Positions 1 through 13,869 of a stretch of DNA of 64,000 nt are shown piece by piece (the first letter of the stretch is position 1; every line of letters begins with the position of its first letter). The notes under the pieces were generated by a model. The model saw only the letters and a list, made by a program, of their open reading frames with translations. It did no database searches and was not told the origin of the DNA. Source of the DNA: Cyrtodaria siliqua (lineage: Eukaryota; Mollusca; Bivalvia; Adapedonta; Hiatellidae); assembly GCA_037043455.1 (NCBI GenBank), contig JAWPHD010005599.1, forward strand, positions 1 to 64,000, written 5' to 3'. The position numbers were made by a program, and so were the translations under genes.

Positions 1-159
1 AAACACGATTATTAAAAAAAATAAAATACTTCCATATTTTTGTGTTGTTTATGGTGAAGTATTACATAGCTTCTTACACATATATGTTGCTCTCACCACG
101 CACACCCCCACCACACCCCCGCCACTCTCCCCACCCCCCCGCACCCACTCAAAACTCGT

Positions 160-2461
160 TTTTAGCTCTACTGCCGAAGGCCAGCAGAGCATATGGATGC
201 CGAGATGTCCGTCGTCCGTCAGTTGTCCGTCGTCCGTCGATAACTTTTGTCTCGTTAAGACGATAGGGCCTTCCAATTTTCATCCTATCTTACCAAACTT
301 ACCACATAGTTAATATAACATGAACGCTCGGACAAGTTCAAAAACCAGCCAAATTGGACCAGTAAGAGCGGAGTTATGGTCCATGATTTAGTTAAAAACG
401 CTAAATTGCTATTATTTGCCTCGTTAAGACGATAGGGCCTTCGTTTTTCATCCTATCTTTACCAAGCTTTACCACATTGTTAATACAATGAAAGCTCAGA
501 CAAGTTCAAAAACCAGTCATATCGGAATAGTAACAGTGGAGTTATGGCCCATGAATTAGTTAAAAATGCTATATTATGCCTCGTTAATATGATAGGGGCT
601 TCCAATGTTCATCGATCTTTACCAAACTTTATCAGATTGTAATGTCATTGAATGCTCGAACAAGTATGAAAACCAGCCTTATCGGACCAGAAACAGCGGA
701 GTTATGGCCCTTGATAGGTAAAAATGATAATATTAGCCTCGTTAAGACGATAGAGGCTTCATTGTTCATACGATCTTTACCAAACACTATCAGATTGTTA
801 ATATCAATGAAAGCTAGGACAAGTACGAAAACCAGCCATATCGGACTAGTAACAGCGGAGTTATGGCCCTTTATTAGTTAAAAATGCTATATTTTGCCTC
901 GTTGTCCGTCGTCCGTCCGTCCGTCCGTCGTTAACTTTTGTCTCGATAAGACGATAGGGCTTCATTTTTCATCGATCTTTACCAAACTTTAACAGGTTGT
1001 TAATATCAATGAAAGCTCTGATGAGTTCGAAAACCAGCCAGATCGGACAAGTAACAACGGAGTTATGGTCCTTGATTTAGTTAAAATGCTATATAGCTAT
1101 ATTTGCCTCGTTAAGACGATAGGCCTTCATTTTTCATCCTATCTTTACCAAACTTTACCACATTGTTAATATAAATGAACGCTCGGACAAGTTCAAAAAC
1201 CAGCCAAATTGGACCAGTAAGAGCGGAGTTATGGTCCTTGATTTAGTTAAAAACGCTATATTGCTATTATTTGCCTCGTTAAGACGATAGGGCCTTCGTT
1301 TTTCATCCTATCTTTACCAAGCTTTACCACATTGTTAATATCAATGAAAGCTCAGACAAGTTCAAAAACCAGTCATATCGGAATAGTAACAGTGGAGTTA
1401 TGGCCCTTGATTTAGTTAAAAATGCTATATTTTGCCTCGTTAATATGATAGGGGCTTCATTGTTCATCCGATCTTTACCAAACTTTATCAGATTGTTAAT
1501 GTCATTGAATGCTCGAACAAGTTTGAAAACCAGCCTTATCGGACCAGTAACAGCGGAGTTATGGCCCTTGATTAGGTAAAAATGATATATTTTGCCTCGT
1601 TAAGACGATAGAGGCTTCATTGTTCATTCGATCTTTACCAAACACTATCAGATTGTTAATATCAATGAAAGCTAGGACAAGTTCGAAAACCAGCCATATC
1701 GGACTAGTAACAGCGGAGTTATGGCCCTTTATTTAGTTAAAAATGCTATATTTTGCCTCGTTGTCCGTCGTCCGTCCGTCCGTCCGTCGTTAACTTTTGT
1801 CTCGTTAAGACGATAGGGCCTTCATTTTTCATCCGATCTTTACCAAACTTTAACAGGTTGTTAATATCAATGAAAGCTCGGATGAGTTCGAAAACCAGCC
1901 AGATCGGACAAGTAACAACGGAGTTATGGTCCTTGATTTAGTTAAAAATGCTATATTGCTATATTTTGCCTCGTTAAGACGATAGGGCCTTCATTTTTCA
2001 TCCGATCCTTACCAAACTTTATCAGATTGTTAATGTCAATGAAAGCTCGGTCAGGTTCGAAAACTAGCCAGATCGGACCAGTAACAGCGAAGTTATGGCC
2101 CTTGATTTTGTTAAAAAATGCTATAATTTGCTTGGTCATACGATAGGGCCTTCATTTTGCATCTGATCTTTGCCAAACTTTACCAGATTTTATGACTTTT
2201 TTTATATTATTGTCTATTTATTTTTTGAATTTAATTTTTTTTATATTTTTTTTATTTTTTTTCATAATTTTTGATTTTTATTGTCTCTACTGGCCAAGTT
2301 CGAAAACCAGCCAGATCGGACCAGTAATGGCGGAGTTATAGCTCTTGATTTAGTTAAAAATGCTATATTTTGCCTCTGTAAGATGATAATCACTCGCTGC
2401 ATTGATGTTATCAGAGCCATATAAGCCAGTAGAGCGTCCACAGGCCCTCTTGGGCCTCTTG
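160..2461 (-). mobile_element. Helitron-like element, family 2, mirrored copy
   Basis: Reverse-oriented copy of the element at 11557-13869. Its 5' end is at 2461 (complement of CAAGAGGCCC, with the hairpin AGGCCC-aaga-GGGCCT). Its 3' end is at about 160 (hairpin of GGCC arms around a short GAA/TTC loop). The body is a 160-bp minisatellite. There is no coding capacity, so it is non-autonomous. It lies in the left palindrome arm. Confidence 0.6.
240..2400 (-). repeat. 160-bp minisatellite array (left arm)
   Basis: About 12-13 diverged units near 160 bp, recognisable by recurring GGAGTTATGGCCCTT, CGTTAAGACGATAGGGCC and TTTACCAAACTTTA. A GTCC/CGTC microsatellite recurs at about 903 and 1763, showing a higher-order period of about 860 bp (five to six units). 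Unit length and position inside a Helitron-like element resemble the 160-bp satellites known from bivalves. Open frames of about 60 codons here are periodic artefacts. Confidence 0.85.
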
Positions 2462-2652
2462 TTTTTTTATTTTTATATTTTTTTTACATATTTCTGTGTA
2501 GTTATGGTCAATTCTTACACATAGTTCTGTTGTGCTCCCAACCCCACCCCACATTGTTCTAGCCTTGTTTTCTGATGGTATATACTAGCTATAAATTTAT
2601 TATTCTCCGAAAAATCGAATAGTCGAGCTGCGCTGTTCTCCGACAGCTCTTG

Positions 2653-2905
2653 TTTTTCAAATGGTGACCTTGGAGTAAAGTCTGTGGACGTGGAGGGTCA
2701 CATATTTATATTAGTTGTATAGGAATATCTTTAAAATCTCTTCTCTGAAATGACATGAGCTAGAGATCTAATATTTTGCCTGTACTATAAGCATATGGTC
2801 CTCTATCGAGTTTATTCAGATTGTGACCATGGCCCCACCGCAGAGATCATATGTTTTACATAGACTTTAATAGGAAACAAATATTTTCTTCTCTGAAACC
2901 ATAGT
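2653..2905 (-). repeat. Fragment of 165-bp minisatellite (left arm)
   Basis: Mirrored copy of 11125-11365. It contains the complement of the CACCATTTGAA, GTTTCAGAGAAGA and TCTATGTAAAACA motifs that define the 165-bp family at 15579-17230. The left copy retains about 28 bp (around 2779-2806) missing from the right arm. Confidence 0.7.
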
Positions 2906-3330
2906 TATACACTTAGTGAGCATGAACAGCTGGATACAACCATCCAAACAGCATCGTCCCCAGGGTCCATCCCCACCACTGGGGACAAATCCCTGGTTCA
3001 TAATTGAAAACCGTTGAGATCCCACCCTATTACCATAAATACACTTAATCCACATACATCCAACCAGCATCGGCCCTGGGGTCTATCCCCCATCCTGGGC
3101 AAAACCCCTCGGTCATGACTTGAAAACTGTTGAGATCCCTACCATATAACCATATATAAACTTACGGGGCATGAACAGATGTATACAACCATCCAACCAG
3201 CATTTGCCTCTGGGTCCATCTCCACCCCTGGGACTTGGTCCCTGGGTCATAATTTTGAAACCATTGAGATCCCAACCTATAACTATATAAACACCCTACT
3301 GGGCCTGACCATTTTAAGGCAGTTGTGAGA
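2905..3330 (-). repeat. 150-bp tandem array, three units (left arm)
   Basis: Three diverged units sharing GCATGAACAG, ATACAACCATCCAACCAGCA and CATAATTTGAAAACCGTTGAG-type motifs. Mirrored at about 10740-11125. No coding potential. Confidence 0.75.
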
Positions 3331-4489
3331 ATTTTGATGTTGCACCATTGACTGCGTGTTCTCACTCTTTTATGAAATTATCAGCTTGTTTGAAGAAAAT
3401 CATCATTGCGAATATAATGTGAGCGATTAACTGGAATGGTATTTGACCTATGTTCATGCAGTTACACACACATCTTCAGCTGACCTCATGGAATGTTGTT
3501 ATATATAACAATGATCTATGACTTACTTTCGACAGAGTTGTGCCACTTTTCATAAAACTTTTACCTGAAACCTAACTAAAGTCATAATTGGCCATTACTT
3601 GAACAATACTTTATATAATTAATTGCTTCAGAGAATGCATTTCATTAAAATGTTGCAGAAACTAAATCGTTTTAACATTTTTAATGGAACAATAGTTATA
3701 TAAACATGATAAAGATGTATAATAAATGATTCCTTAAATGTACTAGTATTTTGGCAAATCCAGTGCGAATTATGTGCTGATAATTTCTCCTACGAAATTC
3801 TTTATCTTTTATGAAGTCGGAACGTTGCAATCATGCAACATTTATGAAAGTAAAATTGCATATTCGTAAAAAATTATGTAAAGCAAACGTCGTCGTCTTC
3901 CGTCCCGTCACACGTAAAATTGCAAACTACAATGGCCATAACTTGAAATTTATTTGACCTATGTTTTTGAATCTTCATCAATATCTTCATTTCGGCAGTT
4001 ATGCCTCTTTTCATAAAATGTTAACCTGAAATCTGACTTAGCTCATAACTTTGAATAAGCACATGGCAGGCGGCAAAAATGTTTTGTGGAACACCCTTAT
4101 AGTTTTTAATACAGTTGCTTCTTTCCTATAAATCTGTGGGAAGGGGTTTATCTAATGTTGACAAAACTTGTCACCGTATAATATTGTTATAAAATGGACA
4201 GATTCTGGATCCTATGATGACATCTACCTAAATCCTCAAAGGACGGTAGCGTAATGTCTGATGCTTATCTTAGGTTTTGTCTTGTCGTACCCTTGTCGTA
4301 CCCGTACCCTTAGGTACGGCAAAGACAAAGGCTTTTATTTTCATATTCATATAAACATGATAATTTATGTTTTATATATATATTTAGTGTTGTAAATTCG
4401 GACAATTTTCATAATCATCGAATTGAATCAGCGTGGGACTGTTCAATACATAATCGGTAAATAATCGCAAGATTTTTTTTTAGCAGAAC
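3331..4489. other. Single-copy-looking arm sequence, no gene seen
   Basis: AT-rich sequence between the 150-bp array and the 43-bp satellite, mirrored at 9557-10739. It contains a short direct repeat, CTTGTCGTACC twice, near 4280-4300. I see no coding exons, RNA genes or transposon ends. Confidence 0.6.
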
Positions 4490-7055
4490 AGCATTTGATA
4501 ACAATAATACGGTAACAGTAGCTGTATTAAACATCATTTGATAACAATAATACTGTTATAGTAGCTGTATTAAACATCATTTCATAACAATAATACTGTT
4601 ATAGTAGCTGTATTAAACATCATTTGATAACAATAATACTGTAATAGTAGCTGTATTAAACATCATTTGATAACAATAATACTGTAATAGTAGCAGTATT
4701 AAACATCATTTGATAACAATAATACTGTTATAGTAGCTGTATTAAACATCATTTGATAACAATAATACTGTTATAGTAGCTGTATTAAACATCATTTGAT
4801 AACAATAATATTGTAATAGTAGCTGTATTAAACATCATTTGATAACAATAATACTGTTATAGTAGCTGTATTAAAACATCATTTGATAACAATAATACTG
4901 TTATAGCAGCTGTATTAAACATCATTTGATAACAATAATACTGTAATAGTAGCAGTATTAAACATCATTTGATAACAATAATACTGTAATAGTAGCTGTA
5001 TTAAACATCATTTGATAACAATAATACTGTTATAGTAGCTGTATTAAACATCATTTGATAACAATAATACTGTAATAGTAGCTGTATTAAACATCATTTG
5101 ATAACAATAATACTGTAATAGTAGCTGTATTAAACATCATTTGATAACAATAATACTGTTATAGTAGCTGTATTGAACATCATTTGATAACAATAATACT
5201 GTTATAGTAGCTGTATTGAACATCATTTGATAACAATAATACTGTTATAGTAGCTGTATTACACATCATTTGATAACAATAATACTGTTATAGTAGCTGT
5301 ATTAGACATCATTTGATAACAATAATACTGTTATAGTAGCTGTATTAAACATCATTTGATAACAATAATACTGTAATAGCAGCTGTATTAAACGTCATTT
5401 GATAACAATAATACTGTAATAGCAGCTGTATTGAACGTCATTTGATAACAATAATACTGTTATAGCAGCTGTATTGAACGTCATTTGATAACAATACTAC
5501 TGTTATAGTAGCTGTAGTAAACGTCATTTGATAACAATAATACTGTTATAGCAGCTGTATTAAACGTCATTTGATAACAATAATACTGTTATAGTAGCTG
5601 TATTAAACGTCATTTGATAACAACAATACTGTAATAGTAGCTGTATTAAAACATCATTTGATAACAATAATACTGTTATAGAAGCTGTATTAGACATCAT
5701 TTGATAAAAATAATACTGTTATAGTAGCTGTATTAAACATCATTTTATAACAATAATACTGTTATAGTAGCTGTATTAAACATCATTTGATAACAATAAT
5801 ACTGTTATAGTAGCTGTATTAAACATCATTTGATAACAATAATACTGTTATAGTAGCTGTATTAAACATCATTTGATAACACTAATACTGTAATAGTAGC
5901 TGTATTAAACATCATTTGATAACAATAATACTGTAATAGTAGCAGTATTAAACATCATTTGATAACAATAATACTGTTATAGTAGCTGTATTAAACATCA
6001 TTTGATAACAATAATACTGTTATAGTAGCTGTATTAAACATCATTTGATAACAATAATATTGTAATAGTAGCTGTATTAAACATCATTTGATAACAATAA
6101 TACTGTTATAGTAGCTGTATTAAACATCATTTGATAACAATAATACTGTTATAGCAGCTGTATTAAACATCATTTGATAACAATAATACTGTAATAGTAG
6201 CAGTATTAAACATCATTTGATAACAATAATACTGTAATAGTAGCTGTATTAAACATCATTTGATAACAATACTACTGTTATAGTAGCTGTATTAAACATC
6301 ATTTGATAACAATAATACTGTAATAGTAGCTGTATTAAACATCATTTGATAACAATAATACTGTAATAGTAGCTGTATTAAACATCATTTGATAACAATA
6401 ATACTGTTATAGTAGCTGTATTGAACATCATTTGATAACAATAATACTGTTATAGTAGCTGTATTGAACATCATTTGATAACAATAATACTGTTATAGTA
6501 GCTGTATTACACATCATTTGATAACAATAATACTGTTATAGTAGCTGTATTAAACATCATTTTATAACAATAATACTGTTATAGTAGCTGTATTAAACAT
6601 CATTTGATAACAATATTACTGTTATAGTAGCTGTATTAAACATCATTTGATAACAATAATACTGTTATAGTAGCTGTATTAAACATCATTTGATAACAAT
6701 AATACTGTAATAGTAGCTGTATTAAACATCATTTGATAACAATAATACTGTAATAGTAGCTGTATTAAACATCATTTGATAACAATAATACTGTTATAGC
6801 AGCTGTATTAAACATCATATGATAACAATAATACTGTAATAGTAGCAGTATTAAACATCATTTGATAACAATAATACTGTAATAGTAGCTGTATTAAACA
6901 TCATTTGATAACAATAAAACTGTTATAGTAGCTGTATTAAACATCATTTGATAACAATAATACTGTTATAGTAGCTGTATTAGACATCATTTGATAACAA
7001 TAATACTGTTATAGTAGCTGTATTAAACATCATTTTATAACAATAATACTGTTAT
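4490..7055 (+). repeat. 43-bp satellite array, left half
   Basis: About 59 head-to-tail units of 43 bp, each containing CATTTGATAACAATAATACTG and TAGTAGCTGTATTAAA. Each unit includes the near-palindrome ATAACAATAATACTGTTAT. Unit variants (GTAATAG for GTTATAG, AGCAGC for AGTAGC, TTGAAC for TTAAAC, and the rare AATATTGTAATAG at 4811 and 6060) recur with a spacing of about 1249 bp. That is a 29-unit higher-order repeat plus small indels. Orientation switches abruptly at 7051. Confidence 0.95.
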
Positions 7056-9556
7056 CAAATGATGTCTAATACAGCTACTATAACAGTATTATTGTTATCA
7101 AATGATGTTTAATACAGCTACTATAACAGTATTATTGTTATCAAATGATGTTTAATACAGCTACTATTACAGTATTATTGTTATCAAATGATGTTTAATA
7201 CTGCTACTATTACAGTATTATTGTTATCATATGATGTTTAATACAGCTGCTATAACAGTATTATTGTTATCAAATGATGTTTAATACAGCTACTATTACA
7301 GTATTATTGTTATCAAATGATGTTTAATACAGCTACTATTACAGTATTATTGTTATCAAATGATGTTTAATACAGCTACTATAACAGTATTATTGTTATC
7401 AAATGATGTTTAATACAGCTACTATAACAGTAATATTGTTATCAAATGATGTTTAATACAGCTACTATAACAGTATTATTGTTATAAAATGATGTTTAAT
7501 ACAGCTACTATAACAGTATTATTGTTATCAAATGATGTGTAATACAGCTACTATAACAGTATTATTGTTATCAAATGATGTTCAATACAGCTACTATAAC
7601 AGTATTATTGTTATCAAATGATGTTCAATACAGCTACTATAACAGTATTATTGTTATCAAATGATGTTTAATACAGCTACTATTACAGTATTATTGTTAT
7701 CAAATGATGTTTAATACAGCTACTATTACAGTATTATTGTTATCAAATGATGTTTAATACAGCTACTATAACAGTAGTATTGTTATCAAATGATGTTTAA
7801 TACAGCTACTATTACAGTATTATTGTTATCAAATGATGTTTAATACTGCTACTATTACAGTATTATTGTTATCAAATGATGTTTAATACAGCTGCTATAA
7901 CAGTATTATTGTTATCAAATGATGTTTAATACAGCTACTATAACAGTATTATTGTTATCAAATGATGTTTAATACAGCTACTATTACAATATTATTGTTA
8001 TCAAATGATGTTTAATACAGCTACTATAACAGTATTATTGTTATCAAATGATGTTTAATACAGCTACTATAACAGTATTATTGTTATCAAATGATGTTTA
8101 ATACTGCTACTATTACAGTATTATTGTTATCAAATGATGTTTAATACAGCTACTATTACAGTATTAGTGTTATCAAATGATGTTTAATACAGCTACTATA
8201 ACAGTATTATTGTTATCAAATGATGTTTAATACAGCTACTATAACAGTATTATTGTTATCAAATGATGTTTAATACAGCTACTATAACAGTATTATTGTT
8301 ATAAAATGATGTTTAATACAGCTACTATAACAGTATTATTTTTATCAAATGATGTCTAATACAGCTTCTATAACAGTATTATTGTTATCAAATGATGTTT
8401 AATACAGCTACTATTACAGTATTGTTGTTATCAAATGACGTTTAATACAGCTACTATAACAGTATTATTGTTATCAAATGACGTTTAATACAGCTGCTAT
8501 AACAGTATTATTGTTATCAAATGACGTTTACTACAGCTACTATAACAGTAGTATTGTTATCAAATGACGTTCAATACAGCTGCTATAACAGTATTATTGT
8601 TATCAAATGACGTTCAATACAGCTGCTATTACAGTATTATTGTTATCAAATGACGTTTAATACAGCTGCTATTACAGTATTATTGTTATCAAATGATGTT
8701 TAATACAGCTACTATAACAGTATTATTGTTATCAAATGATGTCTAATACAGCTACTATAACAGTATTATTGTTATCAAATGATGTGTAATACAGCTACTA
8801 TAACAGTATTATTGTTATCAAATGATGTTCAATACAGCTACTATAACAGTATTATTGTTATCAAATGATGTTCAATACAGCTACTATAACAGTATTATTG
8901 TTATCAAATGATGTTTAATACAGCTACTATTACAGTATTATTGTTATCAAATGATGTTTAATACAGCTACTATTACAGTATTATTGTTATCAAATGATGT
9001 TTAATACAGCTACTATAACAGTATTATTGTTATCAAATGATGTTTAATACAGCTACTATTACAGTATTATTGTTATCAAATGATGTTTAATACTGCTACT
9101 ATTACAGTATTATTGTTATCAAATGATGTTTAATACAGCTGCTATAACAGTATTATTGTTATCAAATGATGTTTAATACAGCTACTATAACAGTATTATT
9201 GTTATCAAATGATGTTTAATACAGCTACTATTACAATATTATTGTTATCAAATGATGTTTAATACAGCTACTATAACAGTATTATTGTTATCAAATGATG
9301 TTTAATACAGCTACTATAACAGTATTATTGTTATCAAATGATGTTTAATACTGCTACTATTACAGTATTATTGTTATCAAATGATGTTTAATACAGCTAC
9401 TATTACAGTATTATTGTTATCAAATGATGTTTAATACAGCTACTATAACAGTATTATTGTTATGAAATGATGTTTAATACAGCTACTATAACAGTATTAT
9501 TGTTATCAAATGATGTTTAATACAGCTACTGTTACCGTATTATTGTTATCAAATGC
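7051..9556 (-). repeat. 43-bp satellite array, inverted half
   Basis: The same 43-bp unit in reverse orientation, about 58 units. The order of variants mirrors the left half unit by unit. The rare variant ATTACAATATT occurs at about 7985 and 9233, again about 1248 bp apart, confirming the 29-unit higher-order period. Confidence 0.95.
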
Positions 9557-10739
9557 TGTTCTGCTAAAAAAAATCTTGCGATTATTTACCGATTATGTAT
9601 TGAACAGTCCACGCTGATTCAATTCGATGATTATGAAAATTGTCCGAATTTACAACACTAAATATATATATAAAACATAAATTATCATGTTTATATGAAT
9701 ATGAAAATAAAAGCCTTTGTCTTGCCGTACCTAAGGGTACGGGTACGACAAGGGTACGACAAGACAAAACCTAAGATAAGCATCAGACATTACGCTACCG
9801 TCCTTTGAGGATTTAGGTAGATGTCATCATAGGATCCAGAATCTGTCCATTTTATAACAATATTATACGGTGACAAGTTTTGTCAACATTAGATAAACCC
9901 CTTCCCACAGATTTATAGGAAAGAAGCAACTGTATTAAAAACTATAAGGGTGTTCCACAAAACATTTTTGCCGCCTGCCATGTGCTTATTCAAAGTTATG
10001 AGCTAGAGCTAAGTCAGATTTCAGGTTAACATTTTATGAAAAGAGGCATAACTGCCGAAATGAAGATATTGATGAAGATTCAAAAACATAGGTCAAATAA
10101 ATTTCAAGTTATGGCCATTGTAGTTTGCAATTTTACGTGTGACGGACGGAAGACGACGACGTTTGCTTTACATAATTTTTACGAATATGCAATTTTACTT
10201 TCATAAATGTTGCATGATTGCAACGTTCCGACTTCATAAAAGATAAAGAATTTCGTAGGAGAAATTATCAGCACATAATTCGCACTGGATTTGCCAAAAT
10301 ACTAGTACATTTAAGGAATCATTTATTATACATCTTTATCATGTTTATATAACTATTGTTCCATTAAAAATGTTAAAACGATTTAGTTTCTGCAACATTT
10401 TAATGAAATGCATTCTCTGAAGCAATTAATTATATAAAGTATTGTTCAAGTAATGGCCAATTATGACTTTAGTTAGGTTTCAGGTAAAAGTTTTATGAAA
10501 AGTGGCACAACTCTGTCGAAAGTAAGTCATAGATCATTGTTATATATAACAACATTCCATGAGGTCAGCTGAAGATGTGTGTGTAACTGCATGAACATAG
10601 GTCAAATACCATTCCAGTTAATCGCTCACATTATATTCGCAATGATGATTTTCTTCAAACAAGCTGATAATTTCATAAAAGAGTGAGAACACGCAGTCAA
10701 TGGTGCAACATCAAAATTCTCACAACTGCCTTAAAATGG
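9557..10739. other. Single-copy-looking arm sequence, no gene seen
   Basis: Mirror of 3331-4489, with a 6-bp insertion near 10003 relative to the left arm. No gene, RNA or transposon end recognised. Confidence 0.6.
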
Positions 10740-11125
10740 TCAGGCCCAGTAGGTGTTTATATAGTTATAGGTTGGATCTCAATGGTTTCAAAATTATGAC
10801 CCAGGGACCAAGTCCCAGGGGTGGAGATGGACCCAGAGGCAAATGCTGGTTGGATGGTTGTATACATCTGTTCATGCCCCGTAAGTTTATATATGGTTAT
10901 ATGGTAGGGATCTCAACAGTTTTCAAGTCATGACCGAGGGGTTTTGCCCCAGGGATGGGGATAGACCCCAGGGCCGATGCTGGTTGGATGTATGTGGATT
11001 AAGTGTATTTATGGTAATAGGGTGGGATCTCAACGGTTTTCAATTATGAACCAGGATTTGTCCCCAGTGGTGGGGATGGACCCTGGGGACGATGCTGTTT
11101 GGATGGTTGTATCCAGCTGTTCATG
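10740..11125 (+). repeat. 150-bp tandem array, three units (right arm)
   Basis: Units share GATCTCAACGGTTTTCAA, GATGCTGGTTGGATG and CTGTTCATGC motifs. Mirror of 2905-3330. It is followed directly by the 165-bp family. Confidence 0.75.
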
Positions 11126-11365
11126 CTCACTAAGTGTATAACTATGGTTTCAGAGAAGAAAATATTTGTTTCCTATTAAAGTCTATGTAAAACATATGAT
11201 CTCTGCGGTGGGGCCATGGTCACAATCTGAATAAACTCGCAAAATATTAGATCTCTAGCTCATGTCATTTCAGAGAAGAGATTTTAAAGATATTCCTATA
11301 CAACTAATATAAATATGTGACCCTCCACGTCCACAGACTTTACTCCAAGGTCACCATTTGAAAAA
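11125..11365 (+). repeat. 165-bp minisatellite, segment upstream of inserted element
   Basis: Carries the diagnostic GTTTCAGAGAAGA, GTCTATGTAAAACA and GGTCACCATTTGAA motifs of the array at 15579-17230. It breaks off at CATTTGAAAAA (11365). The array resumes at TGGTAAAGGACC (15579). Together these show that the 4.2-kb element between them was inserted into this array. Confidence 0.75.
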
Positions 11366-11556
11366 CAAGAGCTGTCGGAGAACAGCGCAGCTCGACTATT
11401 CGATTTTTCGGAGAATAATAAATTTATAGCTAGTATATACCATCAGAAAACAAGGCTAGAACAATGTGGGGTGGGGTTGGGAGCACAACAGAACTATGTG
11501 TAAGAATTGACCATAACTACACAGAAATATGTAAAAAAAATATAAAAATAAAAAAA

Positions 11557-13869
11557 CAAGAGGCCCAAGAGGGCCTGTGGACGCTCTACTGGCTTATATG
11601 GCTCTGATAACATCAATGCAGCGAGTGATTATCATCTTACAGAGGCAAAATATAGCATTTTTAACTAAATCAAGAGCTATAACTCCGCCATTACTGGTCC
11701 GATCTGGCTGGTTTTCGAACTTGGCCAGTAGAGACAATAAAAATCAAAAATTATGAAAAAAAATAAAAAAAAATAAAAAAAATTAAATTCAAAAAATAAA
11801 TAGACAATAATATAAAAAAAGTCATAAAATCTGGTAAAGTTTGGCAAAGATCAGATGCAAAATGAAGGCCCTATCGTATGACCAAGCAAATTATAGCATT
11901 TTTTAACAAAATCAAGGGCCATAACTTCGCTGTTACTGGTCCGATCTGGCTAGTTTTCGAACCTGACCGAGCTTTCATTGACATTAACAATCTGATAAAG
12001 TTTGGTAAGGATCGGATGAAAAATGAAGGCCCTATCGTCTTAACGAGGCAAAATATAGCAATATAGCATTTTTAACTAAATCAAGGACCATAACTCCGTT
12101 GTTACTTGTCCGATCTGGCTGGTTTTCGAACTCATCCGAGCTTTCATTGATATTAACAACCTGTTAAAGTTTGGTAAAGATCGGATGAAAAATGAAGGCC
12201 CTATCGTCTTAACGAGACAAAAGTTAACGACGGACGGACGGACGGACGACGGACAACGAGGCAAAATATAGCATTTTTAACTAAATAAAGGGCCATAACT
12301 CCGCTGTTACTAGTCCGATATGGCTGGTTTTCGAACTTGTCCTAGCTTTCATTGATATTAACAATCTGATAGTGTTTGGTAAAGATCGAATGAACAATGA
12401 AGCCTCTATCGTCTTAACGAGGCAAAATATATCATTTTTACCTAATCAAGGGCCATAACTCCGCTGTTACTGGTCCGATAAGGCTGGTTTTCAAACTTGT
12501 TCGAGCATTCAATGACATTAACAATCTGATAAAGTTTGGTAAAGATCGGATGAACAATGAAGCCCCTATCATATTAACGAGGCAAAATATAGCATTTTTA
12601 ACTAAATCAAGGGCCATAACTCCACTGTTACTATTCCGATATGACTGGTTTTTGAACTTGTCTGAGCTTTCATTGATATTAACAATGTGGTAAAGCTTGG
12701 TAAAGATAGGATGAAAAACGAAGGCCCTATCGTCTTAACGAGGCAAATAATAGCAATATAGCGTTTTTAACTAAATCAAGGACCATAACTCCGCTCTTAC
12801 TGGTCCAATTTGGCTGGTTTTTGAACTTGTCCGAGCGTTCATTTATATTAACAATGTGGTAAAGTTTGGTAAAGATAGGATGAAAAATGAAGGCCCTATC
12901 GTCTTAACGAGGCAAAATATAGCAATATAGCATTTTTAACTAAATCAAGGACCATAACTCCGTTGTTACTTGTCCGATCTGGCTGGTTTTCGAACTCATC
13001 AGAGCTTTCATTGATATTAACAACCTGTTAAAGTTTGGTAAAGATCGGATGAAAAATGAAGGCCCTATCGTCTTATCGAGACAAAAGTTAACGACGGACG
13101 GACGGACGGACGACGGACAACGAGGCAAAATATAGCATTTTTAACTAAATAAAGGGCCATAACTCCGCTGTTACTAGTCCGATATGGCTGGTTTTCGAAC
13201 TTGTCCTAGCTTTCATTGATATTAACAATCTGATAGTGTTTGGTAAAGATCGAATGAACAATGAAGCCTCTATCGTCTTAACGAGGCAAAATATATCATT
13301 TTTACCTAATCAAGGGCCATAACTCCGCTGTTACTGGTCCGATAAGGCTGGTTTTCAAACTTGTTCGAGCATTCAATGACATTAACAATCTGATAAAGTT
13401 TGGTAAAGATCGGATGAACAATGAAGCCCCTATCATATTAACGAGGCAAAATATAGCATTTTTAACTAAATCAAGGGCCATAACTCCACTGTTACTATTC
13501 CGATATGACTGGTTTTTGAACTTGTCTGAGCTTTCATTGATATTAACAATGTGGTAAAGCTTGGTAAAGATAGGATGAAAAACGAAGGCCCTATCGTCTT
13601 AACGAGGCAAATAATAGCAATATAGCGTTTTTAACTAAATCAAGGACCATAACTCCGCTCTTACTGGTCCAATTTGGCTGGTTTTTGAACTTGTCCGAGC
13701 GTTCATTTATATTAACAATGTGGTAAAGTTTGGTAAAGATAGGATGAAAATTGAAGGCCCTATCGTCTTAACGAGACAAAAGTTAACGACGGACGACGGA
13801 CAACTGACGGACGACGGACAACTCGGCATCCCATAAGCTCTGCTGGCCTTCGGCCAGTAGAGCTAAAAA
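11557..13869 (+). mobile_element. Helitron-like element, family 2, nested in family 1
   Basis: Starts CAAGAGGCCCAAGAGGGCCT (6-bp stem, 4-nt loop), followed by the subterminal motif GCTCTACTGGC. Ends with CTGGCC-TTC-GGCCAG and TAGAGCTAAAAA. GCCAGTAGAGC is the exact reverse complement of the 5' motif. The body is a 160-bp minisatellite array with (GGAC)n tracts near 12235 and 13095. No protein coding. It interrupts the G-rich array of the family 1 element. Confidence 0.65.
11640..13800 (+). repeat. 160-bp minisatellite array (right arm)
   Basis: Reverse-complement mirror of 240-2400: about 13 units with TTTGGTAAAGATCGGATGAA, AAGGCCCTATCGTCTTAACG and GGGCCATAACTCCGCTGTTA motifs. The higher-order period of about 860 bp is again visible from the two (GGAC)n tracts. 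Confidence 0.85.

Larger units (their letters stand above)
1..6998 (+). repeat. Left arm of giant (about 7 kb) inverted repeat
   Basis: The sequence from the window start to about 6998 reappears, reverse-complemented, at 7051-14033. Landmarks pair symmetrically: the tag ATGCTTATCTTAGG at 4261 pairs with its complement ending at 9783, and the edge of the 43-bp satellite at 4490 pairs with 9556. Even single-unit variants inside the satellite are mirrored. The arms differ by a few indels (about 28 bp near 2779-2806 present only on the left; 6 bp near 10003 only on the right) and scattered substitutions. The left arm reaches the window edge and may continue beyond it. It could be a real palindrome or an inverted-repeat assembly artefact; the arm differences argue against one simple foldback read. 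Confidence 0.93.

Noticed and set aside
1753..2139. 62-codon frames on both strands (also 11878-13128)
   Set aside because: Periodic artefacts of the 160-bp array, repeated with the array and mirrored in the palindrome.
4490..9556. Regular 43-bp repeats resembling a CRISPR array
   Set aside because: Units are contiguous with no unique spacers, in a eukaryotic context; it is a satellite.
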